DNA from: Gymnopilus junonius
Lineage: Eukaryota > Basidiomycota > Agaricomycetes > Agaricales > Galerinaceae
NCBI GenBank assembly: GCA_015501075.1
Contig: JADNYJ010000089.1
Span: 62,001-126,000 of the forward strand
Direction: 5' to 3'
DNA: 64,000 nt
Positions 22,300 to 35,039 of this stretch are shown piece by piece. The notes below the pieces were generated by a model. It saw only the letters and a list, made by a program, of their open reading frames with translations, ran no database searches and was not told the origin of the DNA. Made by a program: the position numbers and the translations under genes. Numbering within the stretch: position 1 is the stretch's first letter; the number at the start of each line of letters is the position of its first letter.

Positions 22300-24246
22300 A
22301 TTGGAAGTGACGTACATTTAAGGAAAGGTTGAAGAATCGAATATGTTCCACATGCGATACCCACTCTGTTCTGCTATATCAGCAAATTTGCGGCGCCAAA
22401 CTAATCAAGAATCGAGTAAGAAACCCTATATCACCAATACATCTTAAGCATGTGAACCTACAGGAAAAACAGATGCTGCGTCATTTCTGCTTCCATTATA
22501 GTCCTTGACATGATCTTTAAAGCGTATCCCCGAGTCCAATTGCCGCTCTAGTAGATCCACTTTGGTGAAAAAGACGAGGAAATATGTGTTCCGAAGAAAT
22601 GGCGAGGCAGAAATGGATGACCAGAGAGTCATAGAATCCTCCAAATAATTACCGGCTTTTACTTTTTGTCCAAGCAAAGGAGAGAATTCATCGGAGATGG
22701 ACACAGCTTTCGAGGAGAAGCACAATTTTCATGTTAAGGCTCGTAGTTTCATGCTTCATAATTACGGACAGATGACTTACAAGTATCTGTATACATATTA
22801 GAAATGTTCTTAGGATTGAAGCAGAGACACTCACGAAATATTAAATGGAACATGAGCGTATCAATGAATGGAATCCAAGTACGAGTTCGCTGGATAAAGG
22901 ATTAAGATGTAAGCAATAACAAGTTGAACAAGGAGAATATACAATACCATAACATTCACAGATCGGCCAATATCATAAAATATGATGGGAAGTGGCAACT
23001 CTAACCGTGGCAAAGGTCTATAAGAAGAGTGTGAAATCATTCAGAAAAAAGTAACTGTACTCATTGGAATCTGTTCCAAGGGATCCTTCCTAAGACCCAC
23101 GCTCCTCAAATTGGCACGCATGATATCGATATCAGAAGGCTGATAATCGGACCCGGAAATCCTCGATATATCCATAGAATTTCTGATCTGATAATTTAGC
23201 CTCTAAACTAGAGTAAAAGAACAGGAAACTGCTTACAGCCAAGGTAAGTAATCTACATGAAATCCATTTTCCACAAGAGCGCCTCGAATCTCCTCACTAG
23301 TCAAGATGCTATTCGTCGCAGATACGATGTCGGCAAATAAAGTTGTAGATGATTGAAGTAGTCGCGCCCTAGCACCTGAAGCGCGAGGAATGCTACTAGG
23401 TTCTGAATCCTCTAACGTTGAACTGGCTGACTCCAGCTCGAAGTCCATCTGTATAATGCTCTTCAAATCAGCCTCAAGAACATATAGCGATGGCAGAAAT
23501 TTGAGAGCTGCCTTGTATTCATCGTTTAGTAGAGACACTGATGACGATATTCCCTGCACAGTAACCATTGGGTTCTCTACAGCTTGTTGTGAGCATATTT
23601 CTACAGGACTCGATATGAGCACAAGATCGTGCTCATATGCTTGAGAGTTGTCATCTGGGTGATCGATTTCATTCCCAGACGTAGATTCCTGACCCACGAA
23701 TCTTTCCTTGATAAATTCGAGAACACAGATGGTTGATTGGACGATGTTTAAGCGAACAACTGCACGCCACGAAGAACGTCGAATTTCCCACTCTCTCTTG
23801 GCATAAATCATGCGAAAATCTGTTATGCGGAGATGGAAAAGGAAACGGAGGATGAGGTGAGCGATTTTCATTTGCCACGATCAAAATACATAAATAATGA
23901 GAATACTTGCATTTCACCGTGGTAGACTTGCCTATCGAGAATAGAACGAGGAAAATATATGAGAATGTTATCCAGAACCTACCAAATATGAGTATTTAAA
24001 TCACTGTAATACTCACCACTTCCGGGTAGCCCAATCAATAGGGTCTGATCCGCATCGTATGTTTCTTTTCTCAGTTTGATCTTCCAATCCTTCAGATCCT
24101 CTTCGATCACCATGGACCTCCTCTGGGCGGCCTGTGCTTCTTCCTGTAGCCTTTTTCGTTCTTTTCGAGCTTCTAAGGCATGCTTGAGGTCTGAAAAGTC
24201 AAGGTGAGAAATACTACTGAAGTCAGATAAAAAAAGGGTTACTCAT
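22300..24246 (-). CDS. divergent G-protein alpha subunit paralogue, possibly decaying
   Basis: Recognisable G-alpha on the minus strand. The probable first exon is only ATGA (24246-24243), followed by an intron and a basic helix (KHALEARKERKRLQEEA) leading to LLIGLPGSG (exon end 24017). The P-loop is completed by a 21-base exon, 23931-23911 (GKSTTVK). The helical domain is 23819-23237. Switch I is RISGSDYQPSDIDIMRANLR, with Ser for the usual Thr. Switch II is YDIGRSVNV instead of DVGGQ. Then come WIPFID (22889-22835), a 6-base exon at 22786-22781, and an exon down to about 22460 with TKVDLLERQL in place of NKxD. A weak C-terminal exon lies near 22390. The intron after the P-loop exon starts with GC. 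I could not join the switch I and switch II exons in frame without assuming an indel. GTP binding and hydrolysis are doubtful. Confidence 0.72.
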
Positions 24247-26990
24247 AGTGCGGTCGCCCACAAAGTGCTTGAGATGGTGGTGGTAAGATGAGAGAAACCC
24301 GCATAGGCAGCCCAGAAGCGGCGTGGTTCAAATCGGCGTACTTACTGGGAGATGCCAACAAACAGTCACGATGACTATGACTTTCAGTGTTCTCACACCG
24401 TCCCCTGATCGTCGTGAGGACGTAGGTGGACCAAGTACAACGGTGCCAGGTGAGTCAGAGGCGGGTGTCAGCCGGACATGTCTATTTTTGAACAATAGTC
24501 TGATTCTCCCTCATGCAACCTACCTTCTGACCTAAATTTTCCTGCTCTGTGACGCAGAACCCAAGAGAATAAAGCGGAAGCCAAAAGGCCGGACTAATAG
24601 AAAAAAGTATATTCAGAAAGACACGGATAGTTGCTAGCCCCGCTTTGATTGAACTAAATGCTATGGTCATGTCATTTGAGAATGTCCAATTTCGACAAGG
24701 TAAGAGCTTGATCAGATTCAAGAAATCGGGATCGTAGCCATGGTTTCATGTGACGGACTGTGAAATCCAGGAGTCGTGAAAGAAGGAGAGTAGGCAGATG
24801 TGCCCAGGACACAGGAAAAGGCGTGCGCTCTGACATAAGCGGCACGTGTGTGGAGCTAGAGTCTGGAGTCTGGACCGTCGTCACCTTGGAGGTCAATCAC
24901 GTGCAAACATTGAAAAATCCCTTCCGCCACCATCATCAACATCGTCCTCAGCGACCTCAGGCTTCGACGGTGTCAATAGAGATTGAGGAGGTACAGTAAC
25001 CTTAACATTGTTCTTTTCAATATCTTATCTGGCATTGGATAAATTCAGTCTGCGAAGCTCAAACCTTCGACTCACTGGCAAGTGTTCCATAGAGAGGGCA
25101 TGAGGTGTGTGGATTATACGCTGTCGATCAATCTCAAGTTAACTTTTTTCAGTAGTTTCGTGCTCAGTTTGGTCCCTTTGCCTCTCGTGATTCATCACAA
25201 GACTTAAGAGTGCATGAACAAAAAATTTTCTTAGGTCCGATTTGCCGCCATTGACATGCTTTATCCTCCATGTTATCTAAAGGTGGTCATTGGGGATGGT
25301 CTTATTAACACCAGTCATGCTGCTATGGTTCTTGCCCGTCTTCCTATTGCCACACTCCCAGACGATTCTCTGGTCGTCACATTATGCCGGGGATGAACGA
25401 AGGAAAATTAGGTCGCAATAATTTCGCCAAGTTTAGAAATGCTGAACGTCAATGCGAGGCTTGTCCTACGAGGGTATGTTACTCTTAGGTGTACATAGTT
25501 ATTTCGCTATGTTCTACTACGTATGACAAGGTACTTTTCTTCCGAAAATTCTTGCGAAAGTATCACGTTCATTCCATTACTCGGACATGTTCTCCAATAC
25601 TAGCTCCCGCGCTTTCTTGCATTCAAGACATCATATTTCCTTCGTTACTTGACTCTTCACAGGTGTTCTGTCAATATCGTCAATTTCAACTACCTTGCAT
25701 CATGAATTGGTGTCTTTCACCTTATATGTTTGGCTTTCGAGGTACCTAACGGAGCGCTGATTACACTTACCCATTCTCGCAACTGCCAACATGTACTAGT
25801 CGGGGGAATGACTTTCAAGCCCGTAAGTAACTATCTTATACCATATTCATGAATGACCATTTCTTCAGCGTTCTTCCGGGACCGCACCAGTACCTCATGT
25901 GTGACAGATGCAAGATGAAGCTATCACGGCCAAATCTCTCAAGAGAACTCACATGAATTCTGGACGCAATTCGGCTGGCTACCTTCAAAGCACCGTACGT
26001 ACTATCTTTCTTCGTAAAAGGGATGTGCTAGACTTAACACCAAGCCCACTTATCGCTTCTTATACTCTCTTCATGATTTCTCCAGATTGAAATGTACTGA
26101 GTTCAATCCTACCTTCCGACTTTGTTTTATTCCATTTCCTTTATATTCCATTCCCTCCATCACTCTATCCCAGTCGGTTTACAAACCACCTTCACTTCTC
26201 AACCTATTGCTATCACATCAAACCACATTCTTACATCTGCACCGAATTACTCCCTCTCTCTGGACGGCTTGGTCTGGAGTAGTCCTACTTATTTACTCTG
26301 CATCTGCCGCTCAGCGATATTTTTGTGAAGCTTAACCACTCTCATAATAAAATTGATCAGTTAGGTTCGTTTCTTCCTCGTCAGTAACCTCTACCGCTGT
26401 AGGAAGAGTCACACCAGGTAACAATTTGGATCCCATTGATTTGCACAACACTAAGACATATATAAAGGACGTTGTAAGAATTGCAACTATTCCGTTCTGC
26501 GCACGTTTTGTTTTGGCTGTGTGTGATGCTGACAACGCGAAAGGTCTGATTAGTCGAGCATTTATCCAGATCAGCTGAAGAGAATAGTTCAGTTGCGGAT
26601 GTTCGGATGAAAGATTTAAATGATAAAAACGAACTTTAATATTGTCTCTAAAATCAGAGACGATCATTACCAGATCAAGAAAGGTAAGCCTCCAATTCTC
26701 GGATTTGGATATGCGAGACAACTCTCCGCACACACGTCAGTGGTAATGAGAAGCTGTCTGGTCTACTCACAAAACAAGACAAGACGACGGCTGAATTTCC
26801 TCACTATTCAGCGTGAAGTGCATCAAATTTTGGGAGAATAAGAAGCTTGGCATGAGCGATGACCCAAACTTGACCTGGATAGGGCATAACGGAGATGCGC
26901 TAGACTAAGATTGAATGAGGGCTACTTCCAAAAGCCTTAACAACAAGGTAAATACACCCAGGCAAAGGATTCATACCTCATTTCCGAGGA
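24247..26990. other. intergenic with unrecognised frames
   Basis: The 24250-24800 part is the 5' flank of the divergent G-alpha gene. A segment near 24735-24790 (CATGGTTTCATGTGA.. GTGAAATCCAGGAGTCGTGAAAG) resembles 27465-27510, suggesting that duplicated flanks were copied with the G-alpha genes. Frames at 24760-24999, 26087-26335 (plus) and 26332-26733 (minus) carry no recognisable domain. Confidence 0.4.
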
Positions 26991-27454
26991 TCAAAAACCT
27001 ATTTCCTCTATGTCTCTGATGAACCAATCATCCTTGTCCAACATGACGAGCTCGACGACGCCCAACAGATCCGCCAGCAAGATGTAGATCGGAAAGTTGA
27101 ACGTAGAATCCTTTGGCGGATACACAGTGTTAATTGTTCGTTTCAGAGCGGTATCCTGTTCCTTCGAGTTCGGTATAGAGATGAGAGTGGATCTATAAGA
27201 AAAGAAAATCGAGTCAGTTGAGCAGATTCACAAAGTATCAAGTAAAGCGCTCACGGATCATTATACGACGTGAAACACGTAGCCAGACATGCAGACTGAC
27301 GGCCATCAGGCCCTAGCGAGAAATATTTTATCCTAGTTGCAGGAAACTCGGAGATCGAGGAGTCGACAAGAAAGGCCGCTGTTGAAGAGAGAGTGGCTTG
27401 CCTTGGGCAGACGAGACTAGTTGTGAAGAGGCATTGCTGAGTAACGACGCGCAC
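26991..27454 (-). pseudogene. C2-domain fragment, similar to fungal phosphatidylserine decarboxylase 2
   Basis: Two exons, 27454-27256 and 27192-26991, join in phase 2 across a GTGAGC..TTATAG intron. The second contains NTVYPPKDSTFNFPIYILLA followed by DLLGVVELVMLDKD, a C2-domain core closely like the second C2 domain of fungal PSD2-type enzymes as I remember it, then a stop. C2 domains bind membranes, often through calcium. No decarboxylase domain follows (no LGST-type cleavage site), so this is a stranded piece. It lies directly downstream of a G-alpha fragment. Confidence 0.42.
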
Positions 27455-27599
27455 TCAGACATGGGGTTTACATGCTGCTGTGAAGTCCAAGAGTCGTAAA
27501 GGGAGACGTAAGAGAGAGTGGCGGAAACTTATTTTCTCACGGGCCGATAAGATAAGATGCCGCATGCGAATTTTGAATTAATGACCATCATCAAAACGA

Positions 27600-27945
27600 T
27601 AAAATCGAAGGGAATATTACCTATTGGAAAATGTTCGAGAAAATCCCTTCTAAGTACATAGGATGTCGATGTCGGCAGGTTGATAATCAGAATGAGAAAT
27701 CCTAAATATGTCAGAAATTTTCCTGGTTGCATAAAATTGAATGTTTCAGCCTCAGTGAAAAGAAATCAAGGTCGAGCGGATAAAAAGAGCTTACCGTCAA
27801 GGTGAATTCTCTGACTGCTTCCCATTCTCATCAAGTGCGCTTCCAAAGAGTTCACTAGTCCAAATACGATTCAACGCTGGAAGTATGTCGGAGAATGATT
27901 CTCTATATGCTTGAAAGAGTCGTCCGTTTGAACCCTTGAGGATAT
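27600..27945 (-). pseudogene. G-protein alpha fragment (helical-domain end and switch I)
   Basis: The upstream piece (about 27945-27800) reads SNGRLFQAYRESFSDILPAL, aligning with the divergent copy's LLQSSTTLFADIVSATNSIL. The next piece (27711-27620) reads RISHSDYQPADIDIL and then a stop, aligning with RISGSDYQPSDIDIM. No P-loop, switch II or NKxD was found, so this is a remnant of a duplicated G-alpha gene. Confidence 0.6.
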
Positions 27946-30852
27946 GGTCCTGAGCAAAGAGGGATTTGGATTTCACGTGACCTTACCGGCTGGTACGGAC
28001 TTCCAACTCAAACTTTGCAAGAAGCACTGGGCGTTTGCATGTTAGATCGCGTATTGGAATCCGACATGGCTGCCTGAAAGCCGCCAAAAATTTAAATATC
28101 AATGCTTTGAGGTTACTGAAGGGAAGTTAGAGAAAAGTGTGCCCGTACTTGACATTTGACGTGTTGAAGATAAAGGAGGAATGGTCAAGTACGAGGAAAT
28201 GGCAGCGCTTATAATCACAAGGGTATAGGTTTTACGGTGACATGGCGCCTAAAAATCAGGCGAAATTGCATCGCACTATAAGATGTTGAGATGGTCCAAC
28301 GTCTGAAAAACATGATTATAATAGGCGATACATAAGGTCGATCGACTATATAAAATAACCAAAGTCAATTACACATAGAATGAAAGAAAGAAATTGTCAA
28401 AATTGCGTACCTAATAGAAGGAAGGGCGACAGAGCAGACAATCCTAAACTAAGCCTTAACTTCCGTTCCGACCTTGAGAATGCCCGTTACGCTCGCGTCG
28501 CCGCAGGTATAAGTGGAAGCCACGTCGACTGCCTCACAGTTCCGGCTCAATGTTCGACCTTAGGTCCAGAAAGACGGCTGTCAAGGAGGACTGAGCTCAA
28601 CATGAAGAAACTAAAATGAGAAAAGAATGAGATCAGTGGTTTACGGAAAAGACGTGGAAACGGCGCACGATAAGAAGGACACCCCACTCATCCCACACTG
28701 AGCACGAGGCAGTCCACAAAAAGGAAGTCGGAACACTAAAGTCTCCGATTGGCGGCAGGGGGCGCGTCGAAGGCCAAAGCCTTTTTGCTATTTGTGGTGG
28801 TAACGGCAGCGGAGTCGCCTGAAGCCATTGGGGCGAGGTTGGTTCATCTTAAATTGAAAATTATATCAGAATATCAGCATGATACGTGAAATTTGGCGAA
28901 AAGACCCCACCATTGCGGTGATCTCAGCTTAGTTGAGGAAGACAAATACTCGTCGTATGGAAAAGAGTGGAACAACGGTACAGCGTCAACGTTGCGCTAC
29001 AATCATAAGCAGTCCCGCATGCCATAGCGACAGACTGAAGAGCTGTATGACGCACATATCAGACGAGCCTGGCTGCATAAAAATGGCTTTACTCACCGAT
29101 ATTTCTCATCCCGAAGAGACATAAACGAGGAAGATTGGTCGAAACATAGAGCATCAGCACCTCCTTACTGCGCAATCCTGTCTAGAGGGTCGAACGGGTG
29201 TCCAACGTTGCTGACGGTGAACAGAAGAAAGACTTTCAGGCCTATTGACGTTTGTTTGCTTACGGCTTTGGCATGTTCGGCATCATCGGTACTGATCGAT
29301 CCATTTTCTTCCCGACTCCCGAGCCCTTTGCACCTTTCCAGTCATCTCGAAACTATCGACAATCCGAGCGTACGTCTCGTTGTGCAGAGAAGAAACTATA
29401 CTCTATATTCTCTCCTTCTTCACTGTCCCTGTATTTGTTCTGGCATCTCACTACCTTTCTTTTGTGCGGGCTTGGGTGGATATCCGTTTACGTGACCGTT
29501 CCGGTTATCTTTCAATTGGTTAATTTAACCCAATTTTCGATGCCACTCATTCTCTGATCGTCTGTTTTATGTTCTCTCTTTTTGGAATCGGGACTTATGA
29601 TGTGGTTTTGGATCTCATTCTGAGAAAGAGAATTGAGTATCTCTAACTCCAGAACAGCTGTTTACACAAGAGTAGCACATCTCTGAATTCCGATGCTTAT
29701 CATTACTGGCGAGATACCTTCACTTGCCGGACATCCTGAGCATTCTGCTCCTGCATCGCCAATCATCTCCATTCATTTTGGGTCCCATATAAAATTATGC
29801 TTCGCTCAGGGTTGCATGCTGTCTTCTCCGTACTGCATATCACTCAACATACATCTATCAATCAAGACGTCTTCGGTTGCCTTTCGGTATTCTATGCTCT
29901 GGTGCGTAAATCCGCTGCCCGCCTTCTTCAATATTCAAAGCCCATTACACCTCATCTTTTGAAGCACTACGTAGGAGGGACGCGGCATACGCCCTTCAGG
30001 GATTGTTGAATAGCCTGGAACAACACGTCATGCTGTTATCGTACAAAGAATTGAAGCTTTACGTTCTATCGTTGACAGCGCATTTAACAGGAACGGCGAT
30101 GCGGAAGATCGCCTTACCCGACGTTTTCTATGACTACTGAAGAATGCCCGCCTCTGCCCAAGCTGCCTCAGCCTCTCTACATTCCTTGGACTCGCTGCAC
30201 ATCTTTGTAACTCACTTTCTTTACCCTCCAAGTCTGAGCATTCTCAATGACACCTAGACTCATGAGCCGAACAAGTTCCCACATGTCCCAAAACACGATG
30301 CACACCCTCGAACAGCCTTGGGCCACGCATCGATCTGCTGCGTAAGAGAAGACGGAGGGTGCCCGTTTGGGCTTCGGATCCGCCAAAAATGTCATGATAA
30401 CCACTGTGTCGGCTTTATATTTTTTTACGAGCCGGATGACTGACCATTGAGGGTTCCAAAGCGGGACGACGCTTACGGATTCCTGGATGTCCTGTCTCTG
30501 GATTTAATCTAACAAGGTCACGATATAAACATCGAGGCAAACTTACCATACCACTCGTCGCTGCAGTCCACAATTTCGGTTCGGAATAATGCCAACGAAT
30601 ATAAAAGACGCCCTTGAACGTGGTGTTGAAGCGATTCTCTCCGTTTTATCTGGTGGCTGGTCGAATACGTCGTCCAGGGTTTCGACGTAAACGACAACTG
30701 TCACATATAGCGCGGCGATGATTTTCAATTCCATCCACTTTCTTGCCCCACCCTCCGTTCCTCCAAGTCGATATTCATCACGACAAAGTAGGTTAACGTT
30801 CCATTACAGTGCCCTTAGTAACTAATCAGCGTTCCTCTTTTCTTGGTGTAGA
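27946..30852. other. long stretch without a recognised gene
   Basis: I see no exon chain. A short hydrophobic frame at 29252-29557 (plus) and several 60-100 codon frames have no motif. The 30543-30852 part is the 5' flank of the single-exon gene that follows. Confidence 0.4.
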
Positions 30853-31632
30853 ATGTCGGCTTCTCGCGCTAACCAGATGCACCTGCTTCATCCATTCGAC
30901 ACCCTCAATCCTACATCCTGTGAATCGAGGGAAAACCAGCACTCCATCACTTTTCCGCTTTCGCCAGATATCCTGCGCACTCATCTTTCGGGAAATCCTC
31001 CAGGCAACTGCGTCTCTGAAATTTCCTCTTTTACATTCCTTCCTCAAGCCGTCGATAACCTAGATGAACAAGCCATCGTACTTCGATCCCTTCTCCAACG
31101 GAGCTCGTGCATTCAGCTATCATTCCGCTTTGTCTTCAATGCCGATCAGAGTTTGGGGAACATTACCAACCTTCGAGTGGAGGATCTCGCGTATGGAGGA
31201 GGCATGATTGATATCGTGAACGAGATTATACTTCCCAACATCGACCGTCTCCATTACCTTGATTGCTTACTTACTCCTACGGTATACTCTCAATTGCTCG
31301 AGTGTTTACCCGATTCCTCTCTTCTCGCTCTAGCTGATGTCAACATCACTTTCGTCCATCTCAATGGCCAACCCAGTTCCACTTTTGGTGTCCATTCCCG
31401 CTTCACCTTTACGCGTGGACGTTCAGGCTCTAACGTTATGAATCCCTTTCCTCCTCTAACTGCTGCTTTACCCTTGCAGCCAATGACAAACATCGAGTTG
31501 GGTACAGTGTGTATATCTCCCGACCAGTTCATGACTATGATGCGTCAATCGCGTGATACTCTAGTAAAGGGTTTCTTCTGTGTAACTGGATCCACTCATC
31601 GCCTTCAACAACATCCGAATCCCATCCCGCAT

Positions 31633-31663
<31 letters not shown>

Positions 31664-32367
31664 AGCAGCAGATCCGACCAATTCAAATGCACTCACTCAC
31701 CTCATTACACCTACGTCTCATCAACACGAACCACTTCCCTACCTTCCTTCTCCCTATTTATCCCCCCGCCCTCTCATCCCTCTGGGTCGAATGGACAGAC
31801 CAGCAGCACACGTTCGAGTGGGACGCCGCACTTCCCTCTTACACCCACTGGCTTTCCATTTCCCCCTCCTCGTCGAACACCCTCGAACAGCTCCTCCTCA
31901 TGGACCTCTCCATCTCTCCCGTATTATGCGCTCGTATCCATGGCGGGTCAAGTTCAAATCTTCCACTGCCTGATTACACCCAGCTAGAGACCCTCTTACG
32001 TGCTGTGCCCAAGCTCAAATCGCTCTTTCTCCCACCGGGAATCCGCGTCCCACTGCCAATCCTCACGCAAATGGTGAACGGTGATTTGCTTCCTCACCTT
32101 CAATCCCTCTCGCTCGCGATGCTTAGAGATCCAGATATCGTTTTCAACATGGTTCGGTCACGGAATCGGAATGAGGGAAGATCTTCGGGATCGGCTAGGG
32201 CTCGTTCACACATCACATTCTTGAATCTGATGGTACCGAGCCCTTCTCCTGATGTTCGAAGGGATTTGCTGGTGAAGATGGAAGGAATGAATTTGGAAAA
32301 GGGGTACCGATTGCAGTTCCTGAAGGCGTGTAGGACTTGCTTGGACCATTGTGGCTTTGGTAGGTGA
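30853..32367 (+). CDS. hypothetical protein, single exon, 504 aa, LRR-like
   Basis: One uninterrupted frame of 504 codons. It has spaced leucine-rich stretches (HYLDCLLTPTVYSQLLECLP, MHSLTSLHLRLINTNHFPTF, TLEQLLLMDLSISP, KLKSLFLPPGIRVPLPILTQ, LPHLQSLSLAMLRDPD) that resemble the irregular leucine-rich C-terminal part of mushroom F-box proteins. No F-box was seen at the N-terminus. A 7-His then 7-Gln tract (about 31632-31672, CAT then CAG codons) is a likely length-variable microsatellite. There is no signal peptide or membrane helix. It is intronless, in contrast with its neighbours. Function is not known. Confidence 0.72.
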
Positions 32368-32658
32368 GCGTTTTGGGGAGTTGGGTTTAATTTGTTGTGG
32401 TCGGTAGATGACTGCACTGCGTTTTGTTGTACGAACATAAGTATAATTCTGCACCTCAACAATCTAACAAAATGTAGTTACGTATACCTTTACTCCGCAT
32501 TTCTGAATATCATATCAACCAGTATCAGACGATCCGAAAGGCAAATTAGAGATATGCAATACCGAAAGACGCTTTACAGTGAAGTTGCCTGTAAGAATTA
32601 TACAGGGTCACTTTTTTCTACGTGCTATTATTTACCGAATTCATCCATTACAAACACT

Positions 32659-33741
32659 ATGTTGAACACAATATTCGCTAGTCTCGCGCCGCTGGCGTGT
32701 CTTATCACTGGAGTCCTCGCAGATCAAAATTTCACCGTCATCGACACTGACCCACCAATTGTGGTATGTTCCTTGTTTACTTCAAATGCTGACAGCCCAC
32801 CTAATTTCTTTGAACTTGTCTACTAGTACTCAGGTCAAGGGACAAGAGACGTCTCCGTCTGTAAACTCGACGCGAATGGGAATGTACAAGCTGGTCAAGC
32901 GGGGTGTTACAATTTTCCAACTCAATGCACCTCAAGCGTTACTATGAGCCAAAATCTAGATGGCAAAGCAGATGCAACATTCACATTCCAAGGTAAGCCC
33001 GCGGTCGCTTACCTTTCTTTCCAGAGCAGAGACGACTGATAGTTATGGCACAGGGTCCGCTATATACATCAATTCTGGCTTATATGACATTTCTCCCGTT
33101 TATACCATCACCCTCGATGGTCAAGCTACAGATGTTGATGGCGTGCGTCCCTCTCGGGCGTTCACTTGTTCAACGCTCTTCTCAAAGACCGGTCTCGACC
33201 CGACCGCCCAACATACCATCTCGCTCACTGTAAAAGGGCCGTCTCCGAATCGCAATATGACGGAGGACCCAAATGGAACTGCACAGCTGTTCTCGTTGAT
33301 TAATTTCATGTGAGTTTTTCTTATTCAAATTCCATATTCCATTCGTGGTGGAAGTCGTGCAAATTTTTTTTCTTTTCCCCTTTCAGTTGCTGTTCCCAAT
33401 ATTTAACTAGAAGAGAGCTGACGTCTTTTACGCTACACAGCCGTACGATTGCAGAACCCGGCTCCAGCAGCTTAAACAGCTCAACCACGACTTCCAGTTC
33501 AAACAGCTCAAATGCTGCCAATACGAGTGCAGGACAACCATCCCATCTCCATCTTCAAGCTCAAGCAGTACGGGTGCTAGTACACTTCCGACCACCTCGA
33601 CTCTCCAATTCATCGACGAACTCTGCTACTCCGACAGCCAGCTCTGCTATAGATGTATTTACTTCTTCTATCTTACGGTCTGGCGTGCTAGTGTTTGGTG
33701 CGTGGGTCGCTCTTGGGACCACGAGTATTTACGTCTTCTAA
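32659..33741 (+). CDS. secreted, probably GPI-anchored cell-surface protein, 275 aa
   Basis: Exons 32659-32763, 32827-32992, 33054-33309 and 33441-33741 sum to 828 bases (275 aa) without a stop. The N-terminus is a signal peptide (MLNTIFASLAPLACLITGVLA, cleavage before DQNF). The ectodomain has Cys pairs (SVCKLD, GCYNFPTQC) and the pattern GSAIYINSGLYDISPVYTIT followed by LDGQAT, common in mushroom wall or membrane proteins with a carbohydrate-binding-like beta fold. It has several N-glycosylation sequons. A long Ser/Thr/Asn linker follows, and the C-terminus is hydrophobic (SGVLVFGAWVALGTTSIYVF), as in a GPI signal or a membrane anchor. Location is inferred from these signals; ligand unknown. 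Confidence 0.75.
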
Positions 33742-35039
33742 TAGTTACTTGAACTCTATGAGTTATTCATCTATGTATTGGTCGTCTTAGACTCCTTCAC
33801 GATCTAAATTTATTGTACTACTAGTAGATGTAATTTCCACTCTATCAGTGATGGATAAAGACCTGCGACAAGGGCAACATGAAATTGAACGGAAGGCAGA
33901 TGCGGGAAAGTGTACTTAGTCCCAGGGCGCTGTCCAATGCAGTTTGCTGTATGGTCACTAAATTGAGGGAGACCCCTTGCGAATGTCTCAACGTTCAAAG
34001 GCGAACAGTATAAGTACTGTGATCTCGCTAATGGGACCTAAACATATATTAGACAATAAACTCATTCTTTAACAGCACAAGCCAATGTTGGTTAGATACC
34101 CCGTACTTGGCGGTCCCAGCTTCTATTAAAAAAGAGCTCTTAATGCACCGAAAAGACTGTGAGCATCCGTCACTGGCGACTTTCCAATGAGAGGATCTAT
34201 TATTAGAAGGCCCAGCCGAGCGAAGATCATGATCGACACGTGAGAGAGGTCTCAACGTTCAACTCTCATCTCTTCTTTCACTGTCAATCCCTTCGTCTGC
34301 GTTGCTCCGTGTCAACCTTGTCATTCGCCAGCGCACTCTGGTACCAATCAGTTCTGCACAAGAGGTTCTTTCTATGAAAGGTGCTATACCTTGATTCTTT
34401 GCCTCATGTTCATACCCAGGCCCGAACCAAATTTTTCCTGCTGACTCGACGTTCTCAGAGGTCAAATCTTTGTCTATCACAGGGTTAGCAGCAAAGACGT
34501 ACTTAGGTTTGCATTTTATTTCTGGTGTAAATGGCACTGATCCACTCTTATTGTAGCTCTGAATACGATTCAACCCTTCTTAGAGACCCGCCGCGACTGT
34601 ACCTCTTACACCACTGCCGGAACCAACGGATTAGGTGTAGGAGATGCGGGTGTATGTTGGCTGCCCTGAAGTCAATAAACGGCGCTAACGGGTCGTTGAG
34701 ATTGACTGTTCAGTTTTGCTTTATGAATCCGTCTTATCAATAATTAAATACTTTCTAGAGCGACCCTTTCTTGTGAATCGGTCCATTTGAGATGGATATT
34801 CCCATCGTTCTCAACTTTCTAGTACGCCTCATATTTCATTTCCAAAATTTCTTATAAATTGACATTCTACGTTTCTCCTCCCACTAGCTTTATACCCCGT
34901 AGCTTCCCCGTGAACGTGTCTAGACAAGCCCTTACATGAACAATTTAACAAAATTTATAACATCTTCGCCCGCTGTCCGAATATCAAATACGTCAAAAAA
35001 GAGTTGTCTCTGGGTAAATTCTAGGCATCATCCAAGCGC
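33742..35039. other. intergenic, nothing recognised
   Basis: Short frames only, for example 34259-34573 on the minus strand, without motifs or splice partners. Confidence 0.45.

Noticed and set aside
24246..24246. A longer first exon for the divergent G-alpha reading MSNPF.. without an intron
   Set aside because: The T-run has one base too many: the frame meets TGA after eight codons. An intron starting GTAACC right after ATGA fits better.
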